Assembly (NCBI GenBank): GCA_037043235.1
Contig: JAWRVZ010000492.1
Location: forward strand, 1 to 64,000
Direction: 5' to 3'
From: Rhodeus uyekii
Lineage: Eukaryota; Chordata; Actinopteri; Cypriniformes; Acheilognathidae
DNA length: 64,000 bases
Part shown: piece by piece, positions 32,222 to 42,734 of the stretch
How the letters are laid out: each line of letters begins with the position of its first letter
Position numbering within the stretch: the stretch's first letter is position 1
Position numbers and translations under genes: made by a program
Notes under the pieces: model-generated
Database searches by the model: none
Seen by the model: the letters and a program-made list of their open reading frames with translations, nothing else
What the model was told of the DNA's origin: nothing

Positions 32222-32805
32222 TGTGGCGAGGGGGGCGTGGTTCAGTGAGGTCTGCAGCGGGAGAGAGAGTCGGGAGACGAGCGGTGCGTAAGAGAGAAGT
32301 GAAACGAAACCTCGAGAGAGACGCGTGACTCAGAGAGAGTGAAGCGTGAGCGCCGAACGCTCATGTTTTGGTTGTTATTTTGTTTTTGTTCAAGTCTAAG
32401 GAAATAAAAGAACCCGTGATTCTCAGCACGCTGACCAACCTCCTCAACGTGCTGAGAATCATGGGCTCTTTTATTTCCTCAGACTTGAACAAAAACAAAA
32501 CTGTCAGAAAGCCTGTCCTAGGAACTAATATTTTGTTGTTGTTGCTGGTGTCCCGTTATTAGTGACGCACACTGGTGTTCGATGACTGTCCATCTTTTTT
32601 CATGTTGCTGACTATGTTCTGTGCCATGCGTGCGTTCATGCACTACCTACCACGCACACGCACACCCTTATAATATTATAGCTGCATATACTGGATATAA
32701 ATAAATGCCTCATCACCAAGAATCACTTCTCTATTCCTGATTCTCTGACCGGAATCTATTTTATAATATACCTCGCTGAACCACGCCCCCCTCGCCACAG
32801 TCATC
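32222..32805. repeat. Inverted pair of Gypsy LTR fragments
   Basis: TGTGGCGAGGGGGGCGTGG opens the left fragment (32222) and is present in reverse at 32787-32805. The pair belongs to the family at 273-674. Between them 32378-32430 and 32448-32500 form a near-perfect hairpin. Confidence 0.7.
32378..32500. repeat. 53-bp-arm hairpin
   Basis: Arms 32378-32430 and 32448-32500 are complementary with about two or three mismatches, with a 17-base loop. Each arm contains AATAAAAG, so it derives from the polyadenylation part of the LTR. Confidence 0.85.
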
Positions 32806-33205
32806 TATTCCCCACTTCCCGATTTACACACAAAGTGAATAACCAAAGAGAAAAGGAACTGTAAATAATAATACAAAGGAACTGTAAATAATAATACACT
32901 TAACAACCATAAGACATAAGCAACAAACTATTAGACACACCATACACACTGTTTACTGACTTTACTGACTGTTAATGAGAGTAAAGATAGTTCTTAATAT
33001 GTTACATGGTTGGCATAAAATTGTTCTTAAACTGCTGTTAACTTTATACGGTTGATATAAAATATTTTACTACAGTTTTTGGTTCAGAATCTTTTTTCTA
33101 GATTTTCCTCCTTTAAAATTGGGTGCGTCCTATGTTCCGGAGCGCTCCGTCTTATATGGTGAAATATACGGTACATGAAGAATAATGACTTTCAAGCAAG
33201 CGTAC

Positions 33206-33276
33206 CCTCACACACAGGGAGAGTGTTGTCCCATTCTTCTGATCCGCAGGTACGACGATTGATTTTGCTTTTTACA
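33206..33276 (-). pseudogene. FHL-3 CCP2 second-half exon
   Basis: Reads KSKINRRTCGSEEWDN to PVCEG. It is six bases shorter than in FHL-2, in frame; the acceptor is changed to AATCAAG. Open, but part of a dead gene. Confidence 0.65.
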
Positions 33277-33371
33277 CTTGATTTGTGTTCACAGTTTTGA
33301 AGAGTGTTAAACTGAAAAGAATAATGTGTTTTATACACTAGAATAGAATAAAAAGCATAAAGTACATTTAC

Positions 33372-33477
33372 CCTTTATTGCAAGTATACACCACTGTTGC
33401 TCCAAACACAAATTCTGACCTTTCAAGAAGTTTAAATTCACCGTTTGGTGTGTCGCCTGGGTTACTGCACTTTTTCT
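33372..33477 (-). pseudogene. FHL-3 CCP2 first-half exon
   Basis: Almost the same as 22126-22231: EKKCSNPGDTPNGEFKLLE to CNKG, same splice sites. Confidence 0.72.
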
Positions 33478-33564
33478 CTGCAGAAATCAAACCCATTTTA
33501 CATTATGACATTGATTTAATAACAAATAATAATTTGGTCATCAGTGATTTGACAATTTTCTCAC

Positions 33565-33729
33565 TTTTACATTGCTGCGCAAGGGTTGTCTTCCATTTTC
33601 CTTGTTCACACTGTAATCTATATATGCCAGTAAAACCTGTCATACAGTTCAATTGAACTCTTTCACCATGTTTTATGACGGTTTTTCAACTAGTTGTATG
33701 TCTTCAAGTGTAATGTCCTCTCGAAGACA
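33565..33729 (-). pseudogene. FHL-3 CCP1 exon, broken
   Basis: It matches FHL-2 CCP1 but a one-base deletion makes an early TAA. Homology ends before the acceptor at 33730, next to a poly-G run. Confidence 0.75.
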
Positions 33730-33852
33730 ACACGGGGGGGGGGGGCACCTACCAGGCCAGCAGACCACGACCTCAGATTTTTTTTTATATCATATTTATA
33801 TATCATTCATTCTACATATAAAATACATTTACAATGAACAATGACTTTATAC

Positions 33853-34359
33853 CAGTGCTTCTCAATTATTTTCTGTCACGCCCCCCTAGGAAGAGGTACA
33901 AATTTCGAGCGCGCGCCCCCCTCCCCCCATTTTGGAACTTTCCTTCTTGTTTCCATGGCAACGCGTCATGCTTGTCACCTGACAAACCGCAGTCACAAAG
34001 AGCACTGTATAATAGATAATTCAAAATAGTCACCAACTTGTTGGCTCAACTTGTTGAAACCTAAAAGAAATCTTATGTGGTTGAAAACACTGAATTGTTG
34101 TGATAAATGACAAGCTCTGAGCGCGTCTTTTTTGGATCAGTGCCAGATATCGCGTGAAAACACGTGTGAATTTAGTGGTTGATCACGTGACACATATGAA
34201 CACCGGTGTGATCGTACAGGATGAGGGGACGGTTATCTGAAATTCATATATGCTGCTCTTGTTCAGTGCAAGAAAACCTACTCCCTGGCAAAAAAAAGCA
34301 TGTACCCCAGGGTAACGCGCGCCCCCCCGGCATCGCGCCCCACTATTTGAGAACCACTG
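33853..34359. mobile_element. Non-autonomous hAT element (507 bp)
   Basis: Ends CAGTGCTTCTCAA and (reverse) CAGTGGTTCTCAA. The 8-bp duplication CTTTATAC lies at 33845-33852 and 34360-34367. No transposase frame. Confidence 0.88.
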
Positions 34360-34379
34360 CTTTATACAATGAATAGCGA

Positions 34380-34982
34380 ATAGAACAGACTCTTTATAGT
34401 TGCTGTTTTGTTTTGCATCGGCAGTGATAGAGTTAACACGGGGAGTTCAGAAGTGCGGCGAAAAAAAGCGAGTGTGCTGGACGGGTGAACTTGTTACAGT
34501 GTGTTCTTCTTCGTTCCGATTAAAGCTCATAAACAGAGCCTTCCTTGACCTGTCATAGAACTACTTAATACATTACAACATCTTACCTAATGCAGAAGAA
34601 GCCGCCTCTTTTTCTGAGATGCGTAGATGTCCACTGTCTTCTCTTCTGATAGATTTGACATTTTTAGTAGTAGATTTATAAAAAAAACGACGAATGTCCA
34701 TTTTGTTTATTCAGCGTGTAAAAAAACAGAACGAGAAGAGCGTCCACTCACGTATCGCGATACTTTGAGATTCGCAAATCGCGGGAGAATGATTACATTA
34801 CTACAGTAATAAACAATTAAATACAGTAATTAAAAATTAATTAGCCATATCTTACTCATTCTATACACAGAACTAATAAGCTAAGACAAATAAAACGAGA
34901 AAATATGAATTCTGTAATAACAAAAAAATATTCAAATCACAAGGCAGGCATTAATTGGCTCTGGTCTAGGGGGGCAGAAACA
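34380..34982. other. Unclassified sequence before the chromovirus
   Basis: No gene. The stretch near 34430-34570, ending around TACTTAATACATTACAACA, looks LTR-like but is not bounded. Confidence 0.3.
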
Positions 34983-35384
34983 TGTCATAATGAGAGATTG
35001 TGAACAACAGATGTAAACACAACTAGAGATCTTTATTGTAGACAGGGCACAGAAACAGTGATCTGGTGACAAGTGAAGACAATGAGGTGACTGAAGTGAA
35101 TCTTAGCTGAAGTGACTGAACACAGAGATTGTCTTGGAGGTTGTGGAAACGAAGTAATCTTTGCACTTGGAGGGAGAGTTCTTGGAGAGAACAGCAGTGG
35201 AAGTCCTGAAGCGCTGAGAGTCTGTGCAGCATAACTGAGATCAGACACTGAGTGCTGTGTGAGTGCTGGTGATATAGTGCTGGCTTGATTGTGAACAGGT
35301 GCAGGTGCTCAGTACTCAGGTGACTGGGAACGAGTGGGTGGAGCATGGGAGTCTGGTGCAGGGGGCATGGCCGAGTCTGTGACA
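34983..35384 (-). repeat. LTR of the chromovirus
   Basis: Reads TGTCACAGACTC to TTATGACA on the minus strand. It follows a purine tract GAGGAGGGGGGT (35386-35397). Confidence 0.75.
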
Positions 35385-35399
35385 GTACCCCCCTCCTCA

Positions 35400-35660
35400 A
35401 GGGCAGCTCCTGAGGACCGCGGCGGACGACGACGAGGCCGGCCTCGGCCCTGAGGCGCAGGACGATCGGGATGGGCGATATGGAACTCGTGGAGAAGCGA
35501 AGGTTCCAGGATGTCATCTCGTGCCACCCACGATCGTTCCTCGTGGCCGAATCCTTCCCAATCCACCAGATACTGTAGAGAGCCGCCTCGCCGTTGGGAG
35601 TCCAAGATGGAGGTAACTCTGTAGATGTTCTGGTCCGCCGGGTCCACAGGAGGAGGAGGT
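35400..35660 (-). pseudogene. Chromodomain end of Gypsy pol
   Basis: Residues IYRVTSILDSQRRGG, LQYLVDWEGFGHEERSWV and LEPSLLHEFHIAHPDRP form a chromodomain with its aromatic residues, followed by a basic/acidic tail. In chromoviruses this domain follows integrase and targets chromatin. The frame runs on into the LTR. Confidence 0.8.
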
Positions 35661-35913
35661 ACCTCCCGATTTCTTGTATCTTCCGGTTAGTCTGGCCGTT
35701 GGTTTGGGGGTGGTAACCGGAACTGAGGCTAACAGAAACACCCAGGAGAGAGAAAAAGGCTTTCCAGACTCGGGAAATGAACTGGGTCTGAAACTATGTC
35801 CTCGGGGAGACCAAAATGTCGGAAGACATGGTGGAATAGGGCCTCTGCCGTTTCCAGATCCATGGGCAGTCTTTTGAGGGGAATGAGTTTACAGCCTTTG
35901 GAGAATCTGTCGA

Positions 35914-37112
35914 CTACAACGCCGGAGAAGTATGAGCTTGGTCCATGAGGGATGGGCGGAGACTTGATGGCACGAAGACCCGTCCCTCAGGACATCCCGG
36001 CGGAGTGGGTTCTTCGTGAGTTGCTTCAGCAATTTGTTGATCGAGGGACCACTGGATGGGGCTTACTATGATGGCTGGAGGGAGAATGGGAGCAGGTGAA
36101 GAAGTGTGATTACTGGAGAGGAACTGTCGGGAGAGGAAGTCGGCCTTGATGTTCTTTTCTCCGGGACGGTAAGTGACTGTGAAATTGAATCGGGTGAAGA
36201 ACAATGCCCACCGGGCTTGTCAGGGGTTGAGTCGCTTAGCATTTCTGAGGTATTCAAGGTTACGGTGATCGGTGATTACTTGGAACAGCTCCCTCCAGCC
36301 ATTCCTCCAAGGCTAACTTGATAGCCAGGAACTCACGATTCCCAATGTCATAGTTGCACTCCGCCGGGGTCAGCTTCTTGGAGTAGAAGACACATGGATG
36401 GAGTCGTGGAGGCTCACCCTGCCGCTGAGACAGTACAGCTCCTACCCCTACGCTGGAAGCGTCGACTTCAACCACGAATGGGAGTTCATGGTCCGGATGA
36501 GCGAGGGTAGGAGCCGTACTGAAGGCCATCTTGAGGTGTTGAAAGGCCTTTGTAGCTTCCGGTGTCCAGGACAGGGACTTGGGTCCTTTCCGGAGCAGTG
36601 CAGAGAGGGGTGCAGCTATGGAGCTGAACTTATGGATGAAGCGGCGGTAGAAATTTGCAAAGCCCAGAAATCGTTGCAGGTCTTCAATGGTTGTGGGTGG
36701 AGGCCAGCTCTGCACTGCTCTTACTTTCCCCTGGTCCATCTTGACGCCGCTCTGGTCGATGATGTAACCAAGAAAGTGGGTACAGCTGCGGTGGAACTCA
36801 CACTTCTCCAGTTTGAGAAATAGATGGTGGTCCCGGAGTCATTGGAGGATCTGCACAACATGGTTCTGATGTTCCAATTAAGTTATGAGAATATACTAGG
36901 ATGTCGTTGATATAGACTGACAAATCTGTTCAGGACAATCTCTGAGAATTTAGTTCATAAAACCTTGGAATATGGCAGGAGCGTTGGATAGTCCGAAGGG
37001 TATGACTTTGTACTTGTAATGACCAGAAGGGGTAATAAAAGCAGTTTTCCATTCGTCACCTTTCTTTATTCGGATGAGGTTGTAGGCGCTGCGCAGGTCC
37101 AACTTTGTGAAG
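35914..37112 (-). pseudogene. Gypsy reverse transcriptase/RNase H, broken
   Basis: From 37112 down: FTKLDLRSAYNLIRI, then several stops near 36900; KLEKCEFH and FLGYIIDQ; then an open part 36739-36260 with FLGFANFYRRFIHKFS, FVVEVDASSVGVGAVLSQR and FYSKKLTPAECNYDIGNREF (RNase H). 36204-35914 adds TVTYRPGEKNIKADFLSR. Stops and frameshifts make it non-functional. Confidence 0.82.
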
Positions 37113-37534
37113 TTGAATTAGTTCATTCGTTCGTTCGAGGCTCCCGCAAATTTGTTTAATTCGTTCGTTCGCAGCTCCCTGTCTCATGACTTTCACTTCA
37201 TTTGTTTTCTGCACTATTATTATAAATTCACTCATTTGCACTTGAATCCTTGCTTTCCCCAATCCCCACTCAGCTGAAGTGCATTACAGTAAATTGTCAA
37301 GTGTTTGAGTTTGTCAATTATTAGTGTTTATATGAGATCTTAATGGTTATAATTTTAACTGCAATTAGTAGGGTAAAACATCAAAAATATTTAAAATGGG
37401 CATTTGTGGTGGTGTGGAACGAAAATATTGATTTTTAGTGCATTCCTATGGGGACATTTGTTTAGATATAAGAGCATTTTGGTTTCCAAGCTTGCTCTTG
37501 GAACGAATTAAACTCATAAACCGAGGTATTACTG
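37113..37534. mobile_element. Tigger-like element end
   Basis: Reading in reverse from 37534, before TA, it begins CAGTAATACCTCGGTTTATG and continues AGTTTAATTCGTTCC, as in Tigger elements. The other end is cut by the Gypsy sequence. A second copy lies at 47961-48363. Confidence 0.6.
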
Positions 37535-38299
37535 TATTTTAATGATTTCTTCTAATTTATATCCAGGTCATTGTTGCTTGTGACCAATTATTAAAGCATT
37601 TACTTTTCCATATTCAAACACTGGAGTATAACGATGATTATTGTCTGAACCTCTAACTGAGAGAAATAACATTGTAGTATGTTTTGGGGAAATTTAGTAC
37701 TTAAACTAGTGGCCTTGTTAACCACGTGATTGAAGATATGCTTTCGTCCATGAATGGATGTTTTCTTAGTGAATTTGTTTAAGACAGTCACAAGCCTTTA
37801 ACCTTTCGTCAGCTTCTGCTGATGAAACTATTCTTGACTAAAATGTTTTCAAATAGGCTAAACTTCTGACTCCTGATCTTTCATTTTTAGTCGATTTTAA
37901 ATTGTAAAAATAGAAAATTGTAAATGGTTTTAAGGGTAATCTCATTGCAGTTAAAAAAAAAAAAAAAAGCCCAACATTCATCCATAGATGCCCTGAACTG
38001 AAAAAGTCAAAAATACAAATCCAAAATAAAATAATTCACATTTATATTGTCAATGGGTTAAACTCAAAATAAGTTGAATTTATCTGGAAAATATTTTTGT
38101 ACAAAATATTTAATTCAAAAATTGCAATTTTATTCCAAATCTGATTTTAAATCAGCCATTACTGAGAAAAATAATTACTGCTTCCTCATCCAAAGATTGA
38201 AACCTAAGATACAATTACAACACCAATATGAATTTGCTTACCTTGATGTGTGCTTTGAATATATTGATTTATTAGAGGCAAAATTCTATTCAGCGCAAA

Positions 38300-38680
38300 C
38301 TTTTAATCCAGAAAAGACAGGAGAGTAATGGTTTTAATGTTAAGTTTATTCTGAAGCAGTGTGAACAGTCTTATTTTACTGTAAATGTGTAGTTTAAGTG
38401 TGTGGAACTCCTGCAGCAACGTCTGTCCATCTTCAGTCACATCCGTGGGATCAGATCTTAAAGAAAACCATGATTAATGCAAAGGTACAGGCTTGAGGAC
38501 ATTAATGTTGAATTCACACACACGTCTACCAATATTCATTACAGATCCTTATCCCATTCTAATTTTAAAACGGCAAAATATATTGTAATTCAAATGTGGT
38601 TAGTAACGATATCCAAACGTTTAATCGTTTTTACCTCAGTGTTTTACTCCAGCTTTCTTTCAGCCTATGTGTTCTGGATG
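38300..38680 (-). other. FHL-4 3' exon block
   Basis: Contains the UTR exon homologous to 14980-15181 (AATAAA on the minus strand near 38345) and the former stop exon near 38635-38675. Translation now ends earlier, so both would be untranslated. Confidence 0.5.
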
Positions 38681-38707
38681 AAAAAAGAAAAAAAAAAATT
38701 CAACATT

Positions 38708-38767
38708 CAGTGGCTCGGATTAAAGAGCCCAACGGGTATATGGCCCGCAGTAGTTTGCCCACCCCTG
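38708..38767. mobile_element. Short hAT-like remnant
   Basis: In reverse it starts CAGGGGTGGGCAAACTACTG and ends CCGAGCCACTG, like hAT termini. A second copy is in unit B near 49533-49593. Confidence 0.45.
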
Positions 38768-39022
38768 GTCTAGAGCAACTGCAGGCAAACCTGATGACCT
38801 CAATTCACATAGAAATGAAATTACACAAACTCATAAAAATTTAGAAATAGCGCCACATACTGTTATAATGACCATGTAACATCTGGCCAAAATGTCACAG
38901 ACCAGGACATGGTTTTTGCTTTGCTGTGAGGCAACCATTTCAAAATTCAGTAATTAGATATTCATATATATTCTGTATCCTTCCCATTCATTAAGAATGA
39001 ACTTCGACATGCGTATGTTACA

Positions 39023-39099
39023 CTAGATCCATCTACATAATTTTTTAGGATCCGATATAATGAATGCATTTCCCATTTTTGGAGGACTGCCACAACCAA
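39023..39099 (-). CDS. FHL-4 truncated CCP9 exon (frameshifted)
   Basis: Opens VGCGSPPKMGNAFIISDPKK, then shifts to LCRWI and stops. Homology to CCP9 continues to about 38974 (end of AATGGGAAGGATAC) in the other frame, where a deletion fuses it to distal intron. Confidence 0.7.
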
Positions 39100-41959
39100 C
39101 TTCAAGTGAAAAAAGAAACTGATATTCATGAACTCCAATAAGACTGAGATTAACATTTTCAATAGACTGTCCACTTTATGCTGTTGCTCACAAACATGTG
39201 ATGAGAATTGAGAAGCTCACCCTCACAAACTGGAGTCTCCCATGTACCACGGACACATTTAATGTTGGTTGATTTGAACCCTGGATCACATTCAAATACT
39301 GTTGTTTCTCCATCACGAAAGGTCTTTTTTGATTGTTTTAGTTTTCCATGGTCAACACTGGGAAAAGCACCACAGTCTTTCTCCGCTGTGAAAACAGGAA
39401 GCAAATTTCAGTTCACTATAATATTTCTGACAACAGATTGACAGCAATGAAACTCACGGATGCACAGAGGTTTTTCAGACCAGGAGCCTTTGCTGCATGT
39501 CACGGAATCCCACCAGTTCCCTGAGAATGGTTTATAACCCTTGTTGCAGGAGAAAAAGGCTTTTTCCTTAGTAGAGGAGCGGTTGTGTGTGAACCCGTTT
39601 TTCACAGAGAGATCAGGACACAATTTCTGCTTTACTGTGAGAAAATGGTTTAAAAACTTTAGATCACATATTTTGAGTTATCATTGTTAAGATATACACA
39701 ATGCATGAGGGGAGTGGGATGAAAACGTAACAAATTTTGGATCCCTTTCATTGTTTATATATGAAATTCAAATTTACAAGTTCTCTTTGGAAGCAATAAA
39801 AAATATTTACGTTTCCCGAAAGACAAATCAAGTACACTTTACCTTCCATTTCAAAAACATGTTCACCTTTAGCAATGTTTAATATTTAGCAGATTCTGCA
39901 AGGAGTGTAAACTTTTTAGATTGACTGTATAATGCTTTGATTACCGCATTTTCCCGCATATATCCCGCGGATTATACCAGATTTTACAAACCCCGCAGGG
40001 GGGGTGCGGGATATATAAGGGTGCGGATTATTTCACCAATTTTTTTCACGTAATAATATTTCAATATAAAATTGCGGCATTTTCTTTCTGTTTTTCTGTC
40101 TTGCACGGGTTGTCTGCCTCTGTACTGTCAGTCTTACAGCTGGCGCTGATAGGCTGTCTGACCTGTCAATCATGCAAGACTACATCATTGGCTGTGCTGC
40201 CACGATAGCGTGCTCTTCTCATCCGATCAACATGCTTCCAGGGGGAGAAGCATTTATTTTTCTTCTGATTTTGACTTGTTTGTTTTCTTATTGTTTGAAT
40301 TTCGCGCACAAGCACTGTGTACAGAGCCTGAACAGCTATGGATAATTGACATCATGCGAGCAACATTCGAAAATTCGAATTGTGAACTTGCGCACACACA
40401 AAAAAAAAAAAAAAAACACATCATGGGTGCGGGATATCTGAGGGTGCGGATTATACCAACGATTTTTTACACAAACCCCCAAAACCCGCGGGATATATGA
40501 GGGTGCGGATTATATGGTAAATATTTAAAAATTTATTTCTGTAACAGACCAGTGCATTCAGTCTGGAAATTACAGGCGATTTGTACAGGCTGCTCTGGTT
40601 CAAACCCAATTTTCTATTTATACTGCATTTCTGAACTGCTATTGTCTGTGGCAGTTGAGAAACAATCTCTGCATTTGGGATGTTTGGGGATTCACACATT
40701 TTTAGTGTAGAACTAAATTCCATCAGATTAATTAGATTTTATACGACAATGATTAATTTGTACAAATTGTAACATTAATATCAGCACATACCACACAGTG
40801 GATTTGGTGTCCATCCGTCTCGAGTGCATGTGGCTTCTCCTTCTAATTTTCCTTCCTTTGTAAAATATCCATTCAAGCAGCTGTAAGAATGTTTTGCTCC
40901 CAATGTCCTATCATCTCTGAAATAGGAGCGCCTCCAATACACATTCTGGTCACGTGGATTTTCACATGTAATTTCTGAAACAAGATTTACATTTTAGTAA
41001 CACGCATTAAATTCAACTCATAATCCAGAAGTGTTTCTATAATCTTACCCAAACAACTAGGCTGATAATCCCACTCCCCATTCTCTTTACATGTAAATGA
41101 TTTGTCGTTTTCCTTCATGCCAACGATTATGCGTCTTTCATCACAGGTGATCTCCACTCTTTCTCCAGGTCTGAAAAAAGCTTTACTCGCTGGTTTGATC
41201 CCTTTTACTCTGATAATTGGTGATTTCAATTCACAAGTTACTTCTGTAAAGACGAAATTAAAAGATAAAGCAACAACAAATCTACGGTCTTTTCTGCTGG
41301 AGACAATGACAAAATAAATGAAAAAATAAATGTAATACCATATGAAATAAATGTTAAAAAAATAGAGTTTTAGTTTCTACATGCAGTTTTGTTTTTGAAT
41401 GTTTGTGAGATTACAGTTTTCATAATGAAATATCTGGAAAGGAGGATTTCACTATTTTTTCACCATGGTTTGTTACGTAACAGTGATGCATTACCATTGC
41501 ATTCTGGCTTTAGAGTCCAACCAAATCTAGAGCATCTGGGGTTTACTTCTCTACGCTTGAATCCTCGTGAACATCTGTATTGTAATATGGCATCTTTCCG
41601 ATATTCTTTTGTTCGATTATAAATACCATGTGGTATATCAGGCGCTGTGCATGTTATATCTGTCAAGAGCAAGGGAAAGGAATAGATGAATTTGAATAAA
41701 GCACAGAATGTCATTGAGGAACACAGAAAAACAGGTGTTGTGCAAGCACCACTCTACGGTTTGAGCTACAGGAAAGCTAAACACTAAAACTACAGTCAAA
41801 TATTTTGGGAATAGCATAGAATATATATTCAAGTCAATTCAGTATAAATTGAAATCAATTTAAAAAAGAAAGAAAAGTAAATCACTTGCCTTGACATTGG
41901 GCAAAATTGAAGGAAAACAACCAAAAGGCGAAGCCGAGGAGTTTTACAGGAACTCTCAT
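39023..41959 (-). CDS. FHL-4: short factor H-like gene in tandem unit A
   Basis: Exons: signal 41890-41959, CCP4 41495-41659, CCP5 41049-41243, CCP6 40792-40974, CCP7 39458-39634, CCP8 39221-39385, then part of CCP9 from 39099. All phase-1 joins stay open. In CCP9 a two-base deletion in an A run (AAA AAA TTA instead of AAA AAA AAT TAT) shifts the frame and gives TAG at 39023-39025: 343 residues with five full CCPs. CCP1-3 were removed by a deletion whose upstream edge lies in a SINE. The second half of CCP9 and the CCP10 exon are also deleted. A pogo-like element lies in the CCP6-CCP7 intron. It could be a secreted short regulator or decoy, or a dying gene. Confidence 0.7.
39221..39385 (-). 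CDS. FHL-4 CCP8 exon
   Basis: CCP domain DCGAFPSVDHGKLKQSKKTF to GTWETPVCEG; four Cys; phase 1-1; donor GTGAGC. Confidence 0.85.
39458..39634 (-). CDS. FHL-4 CCP7 exon
   Basis: CCP domain KQKLCPDLSVKNGFTHNRSS to GSWSEKPLCI; four Cys; phase 1-1. Confidence 0.85.
39954..40517. mobile_element. Tc1/mariner-type element in FHL-4 intron
   Basis: Left end CCGCATTTTCCCGCATATAT follows TA; TA follows the right end. Compared with its twin in unit B (50761-51341), the right end has lost about 14 bases of terminal repeat (GCGGATTATATGG). Confidence 0.65.
40792..40974 (-). CDS. FHL-4 CCP6 exon
   Basis: CCP domain EITCENPRDQNVYWRRSYF to GWTPNPLCG; four Cys; phase 1-1. Confidence 0.85.
41049..41243 (-). 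CDS. FHL-4 CCP5 exon
   Basis: CCP domain EVTCELKSPIIRVKGIKPAS to GEWDYQPSCLG; four Cys; phase 1-1; 65 codons. Confidence 0.85.
41495..41659 (-). CDS. FHL-4 CCP4 exon
   Basis: CCP domain DITCTAPDIPHGIYNRTKEY to GWTLKPECN; four Cys; one codon shorter than FHL-2 CCP4; phase 1-1. Confidence 0.85.
41735..41780 (-). mobile_element. Partial SINE at the FHL-4 deletion junction
   Basis: Only the tRNA-like head remains (TAGCTCAAACCGTAGAG). It abuts intron sequence that in FHL-2 lies next to CCP4 (GTCATTGAGGAACACAGA), marking the deletion of CCP1-CCP3. Confidence 0.7.
41890..41959 (-). CDS. FHL-4 signal-peptide exon
   Basis: MRVPVKLLGFAFWLFSFNF then AQCQ; donor AG|GCAAGT (GC type). Phase 1, so it can join CCP4 directly. 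Confidence 0.85.
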
Positions 41960-42456
41960 TTTCATCTCAATTCACAAGTACTTTCTCGGTCTGTCTCTGA
42001 TACTCTTGCCTGCTTGGAGATCAACAAGTTATTAATTTACCAAAGTCAAAAAGAGTTCTTACACCAGAACGCGTCGCACAAGCAATATTTCCAGGATTTA
42101 AAAAAAGTTGTCATACACACACTAAAAGAAAAGTTTCTTTAGAGAGTCACTTTTATTTAACACGTAAACAGGAAGCAAAGGGCCAGTTCCAAAATAATGT
42201 TCTCTGAATTCTGGTAATGTTTTTCACTTATCCATGTTCTTCTTGCATGAAATCATAGTGCATTATGTGGTGACTGAATCTGTTCCATAGAGCATCAGAA
42301 ATGAGTGAGATTGAAGATTCAAAACACTTTCAAACATTGCAAATGTACAGTTATTGCAAAATGAATCTGTAACTGCCATTACAAAGAACTGGGCAATCTA
42401 TCGAAATTAAAATACGACTGACTGCTTAAATTGTGGTTGACCCTTATAACCTAAAG

Positions 42457-42734
42457 CAGAGGTTTTCAATGTCAGAGACAGTGGGCCTCCCTTTTGACAC
42501 AACCCACCCAGTGCCACCTCCCCCATAAATGCGCGATTGTGCGCCACCAAAGCTTCAGCGTCACAGCCAATTGCAGCCACAACAGAGTGACATCACAGGG
42601 AAATGTAAAATGAAGGAAGTTTAATACAAGTTCAGCGAGTTATTAGACCATCAATTTTTACAACTCTCCGCGCCTCCCGTGGCATGCTCTGGCGCCCCCC
42701 AGGGGAGGTGCACCCTACACTTTGAAAACCCCTG
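42457..42734. mobile_element. Non-autonomous hAT element upstream of FHL-4
   Basis: Ends CAGAGGTTTTCAA and (reverse) CAGGGGTTTTCAAA; flanked by ACCTAAAG (42449-42456) and ACCTAGAG (42735-42742), an 8-bp duplication with one change. FHL-1 has the empty site. Confidence 0.82.

Larger units (their letters stand above)
32065..33171. mobile_element. Tc1/mariner (pogo-like) element interrupted by LTR pieces
   Basis: Ends CCGTATTTTTCGCCGCATAA and (reverse) CCGTATATTTCACCATATAA are flanked by TA (32063-32064, 33172-33173). FHL-2 has the unfilled sequence near 21890. LTR fragments in opposite orientation occupy 32222-32805. Confidence 0.7.
29041..33729 (-). pseudogene. FHL-3: factor H-like pseudogene
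   Basis: Pieces in order: CCP1 33565-33729 (start lost, frameshift), CCP2 halves 33372-33477 and 33206-33276, a CCP10a-type exon 31160-31330, a CCP10b-type exon 29647-29809 and the stop exon 29041-29080. Signal exon and CCP3-CCP9 are absent. CCP1 has lost one C, giving TCATAAAACATGG and an early TAA. At its upstream edge the homology ends at a run of 13 G. The 3' polyadenylation signal is also lost. A Tigger-like element and a solo LTR sit in its introns. Single exons remain open, but a secreted product is unlikely. Confidence 0.75.
34983..37112 (-). mobile_element. Chromovirus-type Gypsy retrotransposon, truncated and internally deleted
   Basis: Order on the minus strand: partial reverse transcriptase and RNase H (37112-35914), a gap where most of integrase is missing, a chromodomain (35647-35480) and one LTR (35384-34983). 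The 5' part is absent. It is a dead copy; parts of it were carried into the tandem duplication as 47042-47960. Confidence 0.8.

Noticed and set aside
36398..36823. Plus-strand 141-codon frame, repeated at 47240-47665
   Set aside because: It is the antisense shadow of the Gypsy reverse transcriptase/RNase H frame; both copies arise from the tandem duplication.
40080..40400. Transposase gene in the element at 39954-40517
   Set aside because: The 96-codon frame has no catalytic motif and is interrupted in the twin copy. The element is non-autonomous.
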